Source: Sphagnum compactum
Lineage: Eukaryota; Bryophyta; Sphagnopsida; Sphagnales
Direction: 5' to 3'
Assembly: GCA_965153455.1 (NCBI GenBank)
Contig: OZ234495.1
Location: 7,312,875 to 7,376,874 of the forward strand
DNA length: 64,000 nucleotides
Shown here: piece by piece, positions 46,616 through 58,999 of the stretch
Layout of the letters: every line of letters starts with the position of its first letter
Position numbering within the stretch: the stretch's first letter is position 1
Notes under the pieces: model-generated
Databases searched by the model: none
Told to the model about the DNA's origin: nothing
The model's input: only the letters and a program-made list of their open reading frames with translations
Made by a program: the position numbers and the translations under genes

Positions 46616-49600
46616 CTATTCAGTCCATGAGTGGGCGAAAATTGGGCTAGAGCCCATCTGGCTAAGATTGGCTGGTCGACCTGTTAGTGTTGGCAATGTT
46701 AAGGGGTTGCTGATACCAATCCATGTTGACAAAGGGTTAGAATCATAACCAGGGTTCATTTTCACTGTGCTTGTGGTTGTTGCAGAAGCTGAGAACAAAA
46801 GGTTTTGGGATAAGTCGCCTGACAGGACCCGGTCAAAAGTTGAGTTCTTGGAGCTAGCCTCCTCACTTTCTCCTACAGAGTTCCTGGGACTCTCCATATT
46901 CATATCTGCCAAAGAAGAAAAAAGAAAAAAACTTTGTGAGTACACTGTCCGATGTCATATCACAGATTGATAATGTTGAGCTAACTACCAAAGCTCTGAA
47001 CTGCATGCTACATAGTCAGTTCTAGGTTCCAGTTCGGGATTTAGCAGCCCAAACAGTAAGCCAATTAAAGACTGCACATCAGACAGGACGCCCCATATAT
47101 CAGTACACATTATTTCCATGTATGTCAAATCTGGAGGTAAAATGAATTAGATTCCAAGCTCAGCTCCTGGTAAATTAACCAACTTATAGTAGACACTAGT
47201 TCAATACTCAACTGATGTGTCTTTTGATAACAAGATGCAGATGATCACAATGAGTCAAGCAACAAACTACTTAGCACTAGATGGTATGTACATGATTCTA
47301 CACAAGCTGACCATGCCGAGCATGCACATGGAAAATTTAACCTGAGATATTACTATTCCCATGATTGTCTAGTTATTTTCCTAAACCAAGTGGCACCTTA
47401 ATATGTCAGATCGTAAAATATGCTACTAAACTGGCAGCTCTACAGCATTTGTCATATATTTTCTTCTGCAATCGATATAACAGAGTTCATTAGTCTGCTT
47501 CTTCTGTGCTTGAACATCAAAGAACATTACTGTACGTCAACTACACAATGGAAGACTTAATTTTCATCTTCGTAGAGAAACATGAATTACAGTACCTGAT
47601 CTGTCATGGCTCCCTTGGTTGTAAGTCAAGCCTGAATTGCTAATTGCTCGAGTCTCACTAGTCTGGAGCTGCTGATCACTAGCTGCTGTACCCACATGAT
47701 CATAACCTGCAGGCTGCTGCATGGCTGGCTGATCATGCCTTCCTTGATACACATGAGAGCTGCTCAGCAAGCTAGCAGCTGGGTTTGGCAACCCATGATG
47801 GTGCCTCATCAATCCTGAGCTTCCAGCTGAGCAAGAGCTCTCTCCACCTCCATGGTCTTGAGGCAGCACCTCCAGACCCATCAAATTCCTTAGCAGCATC
47901 CCATTACTTGGTACAGTGCTAGTATTATACCTGCTGGAAGCCTGGCTAGCCGGTGCCCGCATAGTGTCTGATCCAAAGCTCAGAGGGGCACAGGTAGATG
48001 ATCTATGTGCACCTGCACCATCTACTTCATGAGGACAAGAACAATTGTCTTGTCCTCCTGCATGTCCCCAGGTATTCCTTTCATGTTTATGCTGGGCTGC
48101 AGCTTGTTGATGGTATAGTGTCTGCCATTCAAGCAAATTCTTGGAAAGGCCACATGGGGCTACGCTAGCTGAGACAAGGTGATCCTGTTCAGTGTTCATG
48201 AGTTCTAATCTTGAGCCAGTTGTTCCTGTAGGCAAGTTTGATGTCACAATCCGGAGCTGGTTCTCATCTTGGATTCGAAATACTCCATCAGAACTAGGGG
48301 TATTGGAAAGCTCTGTGATCAGTTTCTGATCTGTTGGCTTACATTTGAAACTTAAGTCTTGTCCATGCTGTCCGTTCACAGCTGCAGCATGAATCTTCTG
48401 AGGATCATACTTAGACATGTCAAAGTTTGTCACAGCATTGACTCCACGAAACTTGATTGCCGCTATGTCGTAAGCCTCAGCTGCTTCTTCTTGTGTACCT
48501 AAAATTTAGTCACAGGTCTGGGACTTAATACTGATCACATGTTTCTGGGTGACCATTTTGGATGAAACATGGATGATAATACAAAAATCTTCACCTCAAA
48601 TTTCTAGAACAGCAAATAAATTTGTAAGTCTAGGATTTGAGCTTACTGATGAAAGAAACATGACCTAGAGGACTCTTAGTTCAGTTGAGGCCTAACATAT
48701 TCAAGGGGTCACCATCAAAACATTACTTCAATTGCTTTTAAGAACTGCACAGGACAGACAACTTCAACTGAAAGCTTCAGCATAGACATCTCCTGTGAAA
48801 ATTCTGGATGGAAGTTTTTAAATACTTTTTTGACAAATCCTATTACTGAAATTGTCACAGCTTGCTCAGTAATCAACTTGTTCAAATACCTGTCAGATAC
48901 AAGAGCTTAGCTCTCTAAACCCAGCTCATTAAGCTTAAGATGAAAGAGGGTGATATAAGGAGGTCTAACACTTGGACCTTGTCCAGTGTAGAGTTTTCAG
49001 GATCTACAAACCCACTGACAAGTCTCCTCTTTCTGTTTTCAAAGTTCATCTATGAAGAAAATAAGGCTCTGCCAACCCCAAAAATATGTCACCACTTGCA
49101 CTGGAGAAGGTGCCACTATAACACCACAGACTCAGAGTCTATGATTTGAGACAGGACATTAGAAAAGCTGTAGTTACACAAGAAATTTTCATTCAATGTA
49201 CTTAGCACTCTAAAAACTCTGGCAAAGAATAGTTGGAAGTAGAAAACACAGGGGAACCTTATAAATAAATGTGAGAACAATATTTCACTGTGAAACAAAG
49301 AAATCAATGTTTTCTCACCAATCTGAAACAATAACTTTCATCTTTTCACAGGAAAAATTCAAGATTCTCTTGGTGGAATTCTCGCATGAAATCAGAAAAA
49401 AAAAAGGTTTTTGTGATAACCTATTGTGGTTTGACCCAATGTGCATAAGGCCCCCAACCCCTATGGAAAACCATGCATATTTTAAGACATGAAAGGGTTT
49501 GGAAAAAAGCCTCACTGTAAGTGCCAAGGTACAGATCTTTGTTGCCAGCAACTCTGCCAATCCGAGCCTGCCACCTCCCATGCTGGTGATGTCTGGTCAC

Positions 49601-52600
49601 ACCCCTGTACACTGATGCTCCTCTTGAGAATCCACTACTCTTCCTGTTGCACAAAAACATGTTCCAGTCATGTATTGCACACTCTTAACACTGCCTTGTG
49701 ATGTGTTTGTGTAAGCCACAATTATTTCTTGCAAGTGAAAAGAACCGGAGTTGCAGTAAAACATATTGGCTACAGCTAGATATACCAGTTTACCAAATTC
49801 TCTAGCCTGATTGCAACTTCAACTTTCCATCCTGCTGGCTCTTTAAAATCTCATTCACAATTTCAGTGCATTACCTCCGCAAGGAAGCAACATATTCTTG
49901 GCGTGTCATATTCTTCATCACTTCCAGTTCCACCTCATAAGTGCTCAACTGTTTGACCACAGAACTGTCAAACTCATCAGGAAAGGGAAGGCCAACCAGT
50001 CTGCAAGCTAAACCATCTAGAATGGTGGTTAAAGAAGGATTAAAAGAGTCAATACAATAAATCAAAGATAGGATCATAACCCCACTTTGCATTAAAGTAC
50101 TAGAGTTGTATTTATTTATGAGTGTGAGAGAGTGAATGAAGATAGGAGGAGGAGCAAGCTAGTACAGGAAAGTTGATGGTAGTGCTAGGTCCCCAATACT
50201 TGAGGGCTGCCAAGTCATAAGCTCTGGCTGCTTTGTCTTCCTTGTCATACCCTCCTGCAGGTAGGCCAAGGAACCAAATAAATAATTAGCAAAGATTAAA
50301 TAGCTAATCATATATCATGCAATTATTGATATTAGGCACCCATTTCATCATGCTGCACAATTGCAAGAAGAAAGTTCCAAATTTTGAATGTCTCAAAATT
50401 GCAGTGACTCATTTTCTGGCAAGCCATAAATATACAGGGAAGCAAAGGAAATTATTTAGCATGCCATAGAACTGAGCTTTAACTTCATGAGGTCAGGTCA
50501 GTACATTTCACATACCTAAGTAAACTGTTAGAAGAAAATGCGCCAACAACAAAATGCCAACCATGCACAAACCACAAGTTATCATCAGTCAATGCTCTAA
50601 CATTGCAGCTTAGGATCTACAAATAGCCAAATAATCTAGAACAGATGTAAGACAATCTGTCCTTCAAGTTCAGACACTTTCATGCTGCACTCCATTGAAC
50701 ATTCCCATTAAAGGACAATCAAAGGATAAAACCACTGTAATATCAATTGAACCTGACTAGACAGTGACTGAAGGCAATGAGTTATAAGCTATCAAGGGGA
50801 TACACAACACACCTTGACGTCCTTTTCTTGTCTGTCCCTCTTTCCTACAGCTATTGTCCCACAAGTGTGCCTCATACCGTCCTGTCCAACGGTGCCTAAA
50901 TCACACCCAAGATCTCCACTTCAATACTTCAATGAAGGAAACTGCATGCTCACCAAGTGTACATGAAGAATGACAAAAATAACTAAGTTCACCGATTTAA
51001 GCATGGATAGAACTACTAGCAATAACAGGCACTCATACCAGATAAAGAGTCACAGAGGCATGGACATTTCCCTTGGATGGATAGAAACTAGAGGATTGAA
51101 AACTTAAATTGACTGAGGCAATCTCATAAGCAAACAATGCAGACTAGGAGTACACTTGTTATCCAGAAAAACATTATGCAGTTTTGAATGGTTCATTCCA
51201 TCTGAAACATAGGAAAAATAGGTCACAAAGCAACAAGTCACATGGATGTGTCTGGTCTAAAAGAAAGGGGATACAATACTGCAATTGTGTACTGACGAAT
51301 CATTTGCTATGATGATGGACAAAGGAGTTCTCAAATAGTGGATTTTCCATATATTGAGCTTCAACGCTGGTTGGTCTAAACACACAGTTTCATAAGCACT
51401 TCCACCGCACAAACAACCAACAGATCATTATGTTTACAATTGGAATAACAGGATTTTTTGAACTTTTGCTAATTTCAGTTTTGTAACTTGGAGAATAGTT
51501 GAGATCATTTCTTCTATGTAACCACTGAATTTACTGCTAAAAATTAAAAGCAACAACATTAGTTATATTGGGATAAAGAGTCCAACCCATGTCCCATTTC
51601 AGTTCATCACTGATGAGTCCAATCAAGAGCTCTAATCAGCAAGGCAGATTTCTCTTGAATCTGACAAGGAATGATTGATTGTTCTGGCAAGGTGTTGATG
51701 CACTTTTAGTTGTACCAAAGATGCAAGGGGCCTTAAGGGTTCACCTTTCCAATTTCACAAACATAAGCACCGTAAGCTGATTGCTGAGATGCAATTACAT
51801 TTGTATTGGGCATGTCTGACGAATGATATTACAATGACACATGAGAGATTAGGATGGCCACAATGAAGACATTGGCCTGCAGGACGATGAAACTTGAATC
51901 GACATTTTGGCTTACTTATCTTCATCATTAAGCTATCACATTAATTTGAGGAGTAGAGTCTAGATCAGCCTGAGAAACAAGTGATGTAAGAAATGAACCA
52001 TCTCGCTGAGTCGATCACAAAGAAATCAGGGGATCGTATAAGTAGATACTAACATGAGAAGTTTAGAACTGAATCCATACAGCTTGCACAAGCTGTCTTG
52101 AAGAAGACTAGATGTACAATCTGCACACTGTGTGTAACTGTGATCACAGCATCCTGATGGAAAGAGACCCTAGTGGACTACTAGCTCCACAATGGACCCA
52201 TGGAAGGGAAAGCACGAAGTTGTAATTAGAGCAATGACCATGATCACAGGACTAAAGACAAAGCTTTAAGGTTGCTGACCTAGTGATAATTTTGGTGCTG
52301 TTTGCAGACTCTTGAGAAATGAGGTTTGAAACAATATGGATTCTTAGAAGGAATCGATTTGCAGAAATAGCTGGTGATTAGAGGATATAAGTAAGAGATA
52401 GTACTGTACGTGGGCCTCACTAGACTAGTACAAGAAATACCTGGTCACGCCTCGGTACACTGAAGTTCTTTGGCCGAAAGTGTCTATAGACTTTCTTGGG
52501 GACGGCCCCCCGTCTTTGCTTGCAGCTCCTGCACCCATCCGCCCGGCTCCTCGCTTGCGGGGCTCTGGGACGGCTGCAGCCTGCGGACTCGAATCGGCCA

Positions 52601-53522
52601 AATGGTGGCCGGGGAGCACAAGCTGCTGGTCTACTGCATGATCGGTGACATGTGACGAGCCAGCGCTCATGGAGAGGGAGAGCGGCTGCCAACTTGCCAA
52701 AGCCGCGCTAAAGCTGCTGCTGCCGTGTCGCGTTTGTGGTCCCAGGGCTGCAGCCGCCTTCGAGTCTGTATCGGCTTGATGGTGCAACCATGACTTCAGC
52801 CCCGCCGATGAGCTCTGCGGCATCTGCAAACTGCAGTCGGATCGCTGCTGGTCGAGTGCACTTTGTAACAAGTTCTGTGCGTGAAGGTGCGATCGACTTT
52901 GTGCGAGCAAATTATTCTCCTGAAGCTGTTGCTGCTGCTGCTGCTCATGAGCTTCGTAACAATGATTAAGGTGGTTCAATGCAAGGCTGGACTGCTCTTG
53001 TTGTGACACTGCACTTCCGTAGGCGAGGTGGAACGTGGAGCTCGGTGCCATGTCTCTTAGCGATCCTGATCCTCCAGGAGCTGAGTGCGTCGTGTATGGA
53101 AGGTTGACATTGATTCTCGTCTGGCCCTCCTGGTAGCTAGCAGCAGCTCCGTGCGCTGCTGCTGCATTGTAGTACAGACCCTCCAATTGCTGGTGTTGAT
53201 GAGAGTGGTGATGGTCGCGATCTGTGCAGTACTGACCTCCAAGCGACTTGCCCCCCAGGAAGTCCTCTAACTTGGGCCCGTCTCTACTGGTCTCGGCTGA
53301 CGAGCTGGATGGTCTTTGCTGCATGTGATCATAGTGCGCTGCACCCGCTGTGCATCCCTGCTGCAGTTGCAACTGGTGATCCACTGCACCTCTGTTAACG
53401 GTCAGCCTTGAGAGCTGATCCACAGAAATGAGATGGTGAGCCTGCGAGTCATGGATTCCGTGAGATACATCTGCCGCTTGCATTGCGTGCTCTTGAAGCT
53501 GCCAATGGTCAACTGCGTTCAT
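46616..53522 (-). CDS. AIL: AINTEGUMENTA-LIKE/PLETHORA-type transcription factor with two AP2 domains, eight coding exons
   Basis: Exons (minus order): 52441-53522, 50813-50895 (83 bp), 50516-50524 (9 bp), 50166-50254 (89 bp), 49875-49948 (74 bp), 49516-49643 (128 bp), 47596-48498, 46616-46905. All junctions are GT-AG and in phase; total 885 residues. AP2-R1 is residues ~354-421, with the ANT-lineage ten-residue insert ([20 protein letters not shown]). The linker is [22 protein letters not shown]2-R2 is ~456-520 ([50 protein letters not shown]). Upstream are euANT-type motifs PKLEDFLGG (83), LKSWLHHQ (242), LSLSMSAGS (281) and [13 protein letters not shown], with a poly-Gln run. By family knowledge these nuclear factors keep meristem, stem-cell and embryo identity. 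Linker exon start (49948) was chosen by phase among nearby ag sites. The N-terminus is uncertain: 53522 is the first ATG of this exon, but small upstream exons are possible. Confidence 0.95.
50516..50524 (-). other. 9-bp micro-exon of the AIL gene (codes the VYLG junction)
   Basis: On minus: cag|TTTACTTAG|gtatgt. It completes codons between the 83-bp exon ending CGTCAAG and the 89-bp exon starting GAGGGTATGAC, reading QVYLGGYD. This micro-exon is a known hallmark of the ANT lineage of AP2 genes. Automated gene finders often miss it, which would break AP2-R1. Confidence 0.93.
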
Positions 53523-54430
53523 AACACACCAAAGCAACCATGATAATATGCTTGTTTGTTCAGAAGATTTTAGCGACGCAGTTCAAAAAGAAATTCATCC
53601 ACGACCAAGTATGGCACAGACTACAAAAACCGAAAAGCCAGTGTCGTAAACCGAAGTGAAGGTAATGGCTTTTTTCTCTCTTTTTTTTGCAGAACCCACC
53701 ACATAAGAATCTTACTAGAACGACCAGCTCTCGAGAAGTAGTCTCTTAAAATTCGTCCAACATGATGTTTGAAACCCTTGAAGAACATCGCACCCACCTG
53801 CGTTTTGTGACCTCCTAAGCAGCGTCTCCATGTGGACTAGAGTTCACATGTGCATTACAGCAGGATAGAGATCTTAGGCAGCCTAGCACATAGTTACTTC
53901 TGGACACACAGTTCTACAGCATCTGGTTTGCGCATGACGTCTTTGGGAAGAGACAGGAGACCATCTGTTGGCATCTCGTCCCTCCCAGATTGTATATGAT
54001 TTACGCTCAGTAAACGGGGTTTTCCCCTCCGCGCATATGCGGTTCACCTCCATGTGGACTAGAATTGAAAGGCAGTTGTGTGAGACTAAAACTAAAGCAG
54101 ATGGACATGAGCTTCTTCTCGCCTACAGCAACTTGCTGGCTTAAGCTAGCCGTCCACTCCAACTAAACTAGCTCCGACAATAAAGCTCACCACGTCCATA
54201 ACGAAGAACATGTAATAGTTTCAACCCTTCTAGTGACACACACCCACAAGAAGGCTCGCATGATGACGCACCTGAGTTTTGTGACCTGCTAAGCGCCTCC
54301 ATAATACAAAGAGATTCATGATCGTCAGAAGGCCTCATATTGTCAAGACGCAGTCCTAGAGGGAGAATCATCAAACTGCAAATTCACTCCCCCAAAGAAC
54401 CTAAAATATATATGTATATATATGGAACAA
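53523..54430 (-). promoter_or_regulatory. AIL upstream region: two possible alternative first exons and a TATA-like tract
   Basis: Two similar blocks each give a short ATG exon ending in a good donor. 54272-54302 codes MEALSRSQNS with phase 1 before gtgcgt. 53798-53831 codes METLLRRSQNA with phase 1 before gtgggt. A phase-matching acceptor (gaacgcag|TTGACC) ends at 53513, giving ...VDHWQLQEH in frame with the AP2 exon. A TA-rich tract at 54402-54423 may be the TATA region. Without transcripts it is open whether these exons are used or are leader sequence. Confidence 0.45.
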
Positions 54431-55130
54431 GTATTGTGAGAAAAATGACCACCACTAAACAAACCCCAGAACGTATATCTTCAACCACCGCCACCGCCAC
54501 AACTTCGACTTCTTCTTCTTCTTATTGTTGTTTTTCTTCTAATTCCTACAAACCACGGGGGAGATTGTGGTAGGAAGAATAGTGGCGAGGACATGAAGGC
54601 CGACTGAATTACAAGAGTTGAGAACACGAAAGACTCGAAGCCGCATCACAATATGGGAGCTTACTGCTGGTACACGTGAAACAAGCCGAGAAAAGGAAGG
54701 TAGCTGGAGCTTGAACTAAGGGAGCGGAGTGCGTACTAGTGAGACGAGAGAAAGAAAGAGCGAGGGAGCGAGCGCCAAGGAAGAAAAGAAAGTGGCAGTG
54801 GACAACGCTATTGTACATTGCACACTCCCGAGGAAACAACGAGCGAGCGAACGAACGAACGGGGGTGGGTTTGAAAGAGTCCACAGCCCGTTCGGGGAGG
54901 TTGGTCCACTTCGAGTGGCCACTAAAATTGTCTGAAAGGAGGAAACGTTTTGTCGTTGTCGCTTTGTTTTGTCTATTTTGTGCGGTCATGGTTCACGGCC
55001 CTTTTTTCGCTTCATTCGGGGCAGCCAGGGCGGGGGAGAAATGGCTTGCAACTACTAGGCTACTTACGATAGTACCCATCAGGGGTGTTTTTTTTTTGTT
55101 TTTTTGCAATTTCATGAGTTAGGTGGACTC
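54431..55130 (-). promoter_or_regulatory. GC-richer, CT-biased stretch upstream of AIL (leader or promoter)
   Basis: On the minus strand there are CT-rich and cgctcgttcgttcg-like tracts (complement of gagcgagcgaacgaacgaac, ~54840-54860). Several overlapping ORFs (for example 54609-54989 minus, 54739-55122 plus) are low-complexity Ser/Thr/Phe or Arg/Glu mirror images, not proteins. It could be a long transcribed leader; AIL genes often have long upstream control regions. Confidence 0.4.
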
Positions 55131-57504
55131 GTGATCCTCCACACGAGAGGACTTAGCCAAATCTGGCTACAGAAAAGTAGAAATTTTCTAAAATCTTGCT
55201 ATGTACGGGCGACTTGCAAGAAGTCGAAATATGGCGATTTAATCCTTCTTTTCCTCGAAATGTGGCGAATTTAAGGCTACAATATTCCCCATTAACAGTG
55301 CCAAGGGTGGCTGCTATTCCCAATTAAGTAGGAATGTGGAGTAAGTTATGGCTACGAAGTTATTCCCTGGAGGCCGATAGGTACTATTCACTATTAACAA
55401 TTTCACCGGCATATAGAGTTTTGACTCTTCTTAACTGGTCTTTTTAAAACTCTTTTTGTTTTACAGGGTAGCTGGAATGCCAGGGCCCACAATTGGAAAG
55501 AACCCAGGTTCCTTGCACAAATTAATCAAGCCTCTACCCCTTCCCCCTCCCAAACTTTCCCACTCCCCCAAATTCAGTTTCATGATTGGACCATCCTAGA
55601 ATATTCCAAATAGAAAATATGTTAGGTCTCCATTGAAACCAACCCTTCCTTCCTTCCTTCCTTCCTTAATTAAAAGGACACCAATGTTTGCAAAGTGTCC
55701 TAGAGTCCCCATGACTTACCACAAGTGCTCCAGCATTGTCAACACTAAACATGTAAGAAACCCTTTTGTTGAGTACCTCTTTCTGCAATGGATTTGCTCC
55801 ATTTGCTTCACACACAAAAAACAGTGAAGAATCAAAGTGGAGATGGGTTGAAGGTCCATACAACAAGTGAAAGATACTCCTAGGACAAAACATAGAGTAT
55901 ACTGAGTAACTTAGATCTCCACCCAGCCATAAATTCCACAGCTTCAAACGTGTGACAACCTTGAGCTCCTTGTATTAATTTTTACATGAGGTGCTAAGTT
56001 CCTAAATAATTTGTAGGGTGAAGGCATTCAAAGTATTCCTTCCTAACATTTAAGCCATATACTATATATTTAAAGATTTTTTTGAGATGACAAAGTATCA
56101 TTTGCATGCCAAGATTATAGTATGGTATTCAAGTATTAGATAGATTCTAATAACTTGACAAGGAATTGATTCTAGACACTCCAACTCAAAAGTTATCAAG
56201 GACAAGGAATTGATTCTGGACACTCCAACTCAAAAGTTATCAAGGTATGTCACAGAGTTATTATTTTTGTCAAATTTCTATAATGTTCATATTTTGTTAA
56301 TATAGAGACCCAAGTTTACAGAAGGTGCGTTCACACTTGGTGTTAGGGACTTTAGTGTTAAGTCCCTTAAAACCATACTAGTCATTTAAGACTTAAACTT
56401 ACTTATCGTGAAATTTGTATCTTAAACTGACATTCACTTAACATTAAGCTATTGCCCATGTAACATTGGGTGTCACCTAGGATGCTAGCTAGATTTTCAT
56501 AATTAATAGTTGGCAATATTTTATTTTTATTTTTATTTTTATTGAAAAAATGGGGAAAAGGTAGTCTCACTTGGAATATTTCAAAATTTTGATAGGACAA
56601 TTTAAGTATGTTAAATCTCCTCATGTTTTGAAAGATCATTATGATCGCTCAATGGTTCAATATACCTTAAGTTTAGCACAATGGGTTGTAAAAAATGAAT
56701 TAGTTTACCCTCTTAAAAATTAATTACTACCTATCACCAATCACATGTATTGCATATATTTTAAATATCAACCACTATAAATATCTAGTTCTTAACAAAT
56801 ATGACATCATAAACTTAGCATCTCACGACTTAGTAATGGAAATTGTGCAAAATTCATTCATTCATAATTTGTACGTTTTACACATTGATATCGTGCATTG
56901 AAAACATGTTTGAAACATGGATTTATAAGAAGATGCAAAATTTGTGTGACATTCGTTTATTTATAAGTTCGTACTTCATTTGTTAACCCATTTATTTGTG
57001 TGTTAAACATGTTTTCAACACATGATATTTGTGTGTAAAATGTACAAACCTATGAATGAACGAACTTTGCACAATTTTCATTATTAATTCGATATATGTT
57101 GAATTTGTGATGGACCTCAATGTATAAAAATGATATGCATTTTAAACTATTTTAGCATGACAAAAAAATCAATTGCATGCAAAAACTAGAATAATCAATG
57201 AAATAATTATTAATAGTAACATTGTAAATAGTTGATTGCTAATGGAATTCCTCGTCAACAAATTATTTATGAATTTGAGAGTTTAATTTGTGTCACATTT
57301 CTTTCTTACTAACTTTGTACATTTCCATCTTGTGTTTTCAAGGTGACAAATGCAAGGGACACCTTGTACTTAATGGAAATCCCACAATTGGTTTCCATGT
57401 ACCATGAATCCCAATGCTACATGATATAAGAGTGGCATAAGATGGATGATCTCTCCTTTAAACATTGAGGAAGGTTTTTATCATTATGTTGAATTCTAAT
57501 CAAC
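55131..57504. other. Intergenic DNA with a degenerate palindrome-family repeat and simple repeats
   Basis: Starts with a copy of the TAGCCAAATYTGGCTA family (~55154-55171). A (CTTC)n run lies at 55646-55666. No gene: ORFs at 55633-55827, 55666-55947 and 56403-56639 have no recognisable content. 56700-57300 is AT-rich. Confidence 0.5.
56157..56244. repeat. 44-bp direct tandem duplication, almost identical
   Basis: Copies 56157-56200 and 56201-56244 share gacaaggaattgattct, ggacactcc/agacactcc and aactcaaaagttatcaag, with one base difference. The duplication is recent. Confidence 0.95.
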
Positions 57505-57949
57505 TTAAGGGTTGTTTACACTAGAGGGCTTGGGCCATGGCTTATAGAACTTCATGGCACCCCACTTTTTGGATGACACCATGGAAAAACCCAGAGGCCA
57601 TGGCTCAAGCGCCTTTATTCATGATGTAAACCTAATTTGGACCAAAAGAATGGACCACATGCATTTTTTTAATAAAAAAATATATTTTGTAAAAAAAGTT
57701 TAGAAATGTGGTTGTTCTTTTTATTCATCTCCTTTTTTTTTTCCCTCTCATTTTAGGTTTTCTCTTTGGTTTTCTTCTTTTCATTTTATCTTTTTAATTT
57801 GTTTTTATTTATTTTTACACCTTTCATAAACAATCACACATCATTGATGAGAAAAAGAAGTGAATACTTGTTGTGATGACTATGTATTGGTCTTTATATA
57901 TGTTGATTCAACAAGTGTTGAACATTCAAGCCTTGGTTTTAGGGTATGA

Positions 57950-58985
57950 AATGGAGAAGTATCATTTGTAGTCATGTGGAGGAAAAAGTGAATTGTTTGA
58001 GGTTTTTGAAAGGCAACATGGATTCACATATCGATTTTTGCTTGGTTCTTACATAGAAAACATGTTTAAGCAAAGTAAAAGGGCTTCTCATAATACATTT
58101 CAATACCATTTTGTGAGAAATTGGGTCCACATTTGAAAAAACAACATACACTTGTGAGAAATTCAGTTTTGATGGAAGATAGGATTATAATGTCTTTGAT
58201 ATAATTAGGAAATGGAAATGGTTTACAACTAGTGGGTGATATGTTTGAAGTAGCCAAAGGTACTATTTCAATGATTGTGAAAGAATTTTGTCACATGGTA
58301 AGGTTGAATATTCGAAAATTATTTGTGCAATTTTTGAATGAGTTTCAATTTAAGGTTTTGTCAAAAGAGTTTGAATTTACATGGAATTTCACACATCATT
58401 AGTGTAATAGATGGGTCACACATCTCCATTCTAACACCTTTCATAAGAGGAGAATATTACTATTGTAGGAAGTCATTTCATTATGCATTATTACAAAACA
58501 TTGTTGATACAAAGTGTGTGTTTTGGGATTGTGAATTTGGTTGGATTGGTAGCATGCATGATTGGACAAATTTTGAATTTACAAAAGTTAGGAAAGATGT
58601 GTATTCAAAGTAAGTTTCTGCCATACAATTAGTTGATTGGTGATGTAACATATTCAAGTGAGGCCATGGATTTATTGTCCATTCAAAGGAGGAGGTGATT
58701 TGGCTTTGGAAGAATACAATGCAAATTGAAAATTGGAATCTTATTCAATCATCAACACACATGTGTGTTGAATGAGCACTTGGCATTTTAGAATGTAATT
58801 GGGGGACAATCATGAAATGTATGGATTGTCCATTGCATTTTGTCCCGGATGTGGTTTTTACATGCATAATTTTGCATAAAATATGCATTTTGTTGAAGGA
58901 TGCTTTTGATAGGAGTTGGATTGAAGAGGTTGAAAAAAAGTTACAAAAGTGATTAGCTCAAAGTGAGTTGAATTTAATTACGTGG
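57950..58985 (+). pseudogene. Broken PIF/Harbinger (HARBI1-like, DDE_4) transposase
   Basis: Reading across frames gives in order FRVFERQHGFTYRF-like start, RASHNTFQYHFVRNWVH, QLVGDMFEVAKGTISMIVKE, FCHMVRLNIRKLFVQF, ISVIDGSHISILTP (first catalytic Asp region), FHYALLQNIVDTKCVF, FGWIGSMHDW (second Asp region), KFLPYN..LIGDVTYSSEA, GILECNWGTIMKCMDCPLHF-like, FVPDVVFTCIILHKICILLK and DAFDRSWIEEVEKKL. This is the DDE_4 domain order. At least three frameshifts and stops (near 58370, 58615, 58650-58780) make it inactive. The longest open piece is 58338-58613. Confidence 0.9.
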
Positions 58986-58999
58986 TGAAAGGGCTACTC

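Noticed and set aside
53523-53537. Extension of the AIL first exon to 53537
   Set aside because: The codon there is TTG, not ATG; the first ATG in that frame is at 53522.
54609-55122. ORFs up to 127 codons on both strands upstream of AIL
   Set aside because: Mirror-image low-complexity reading of CT/GA-rich leader-type DNA.
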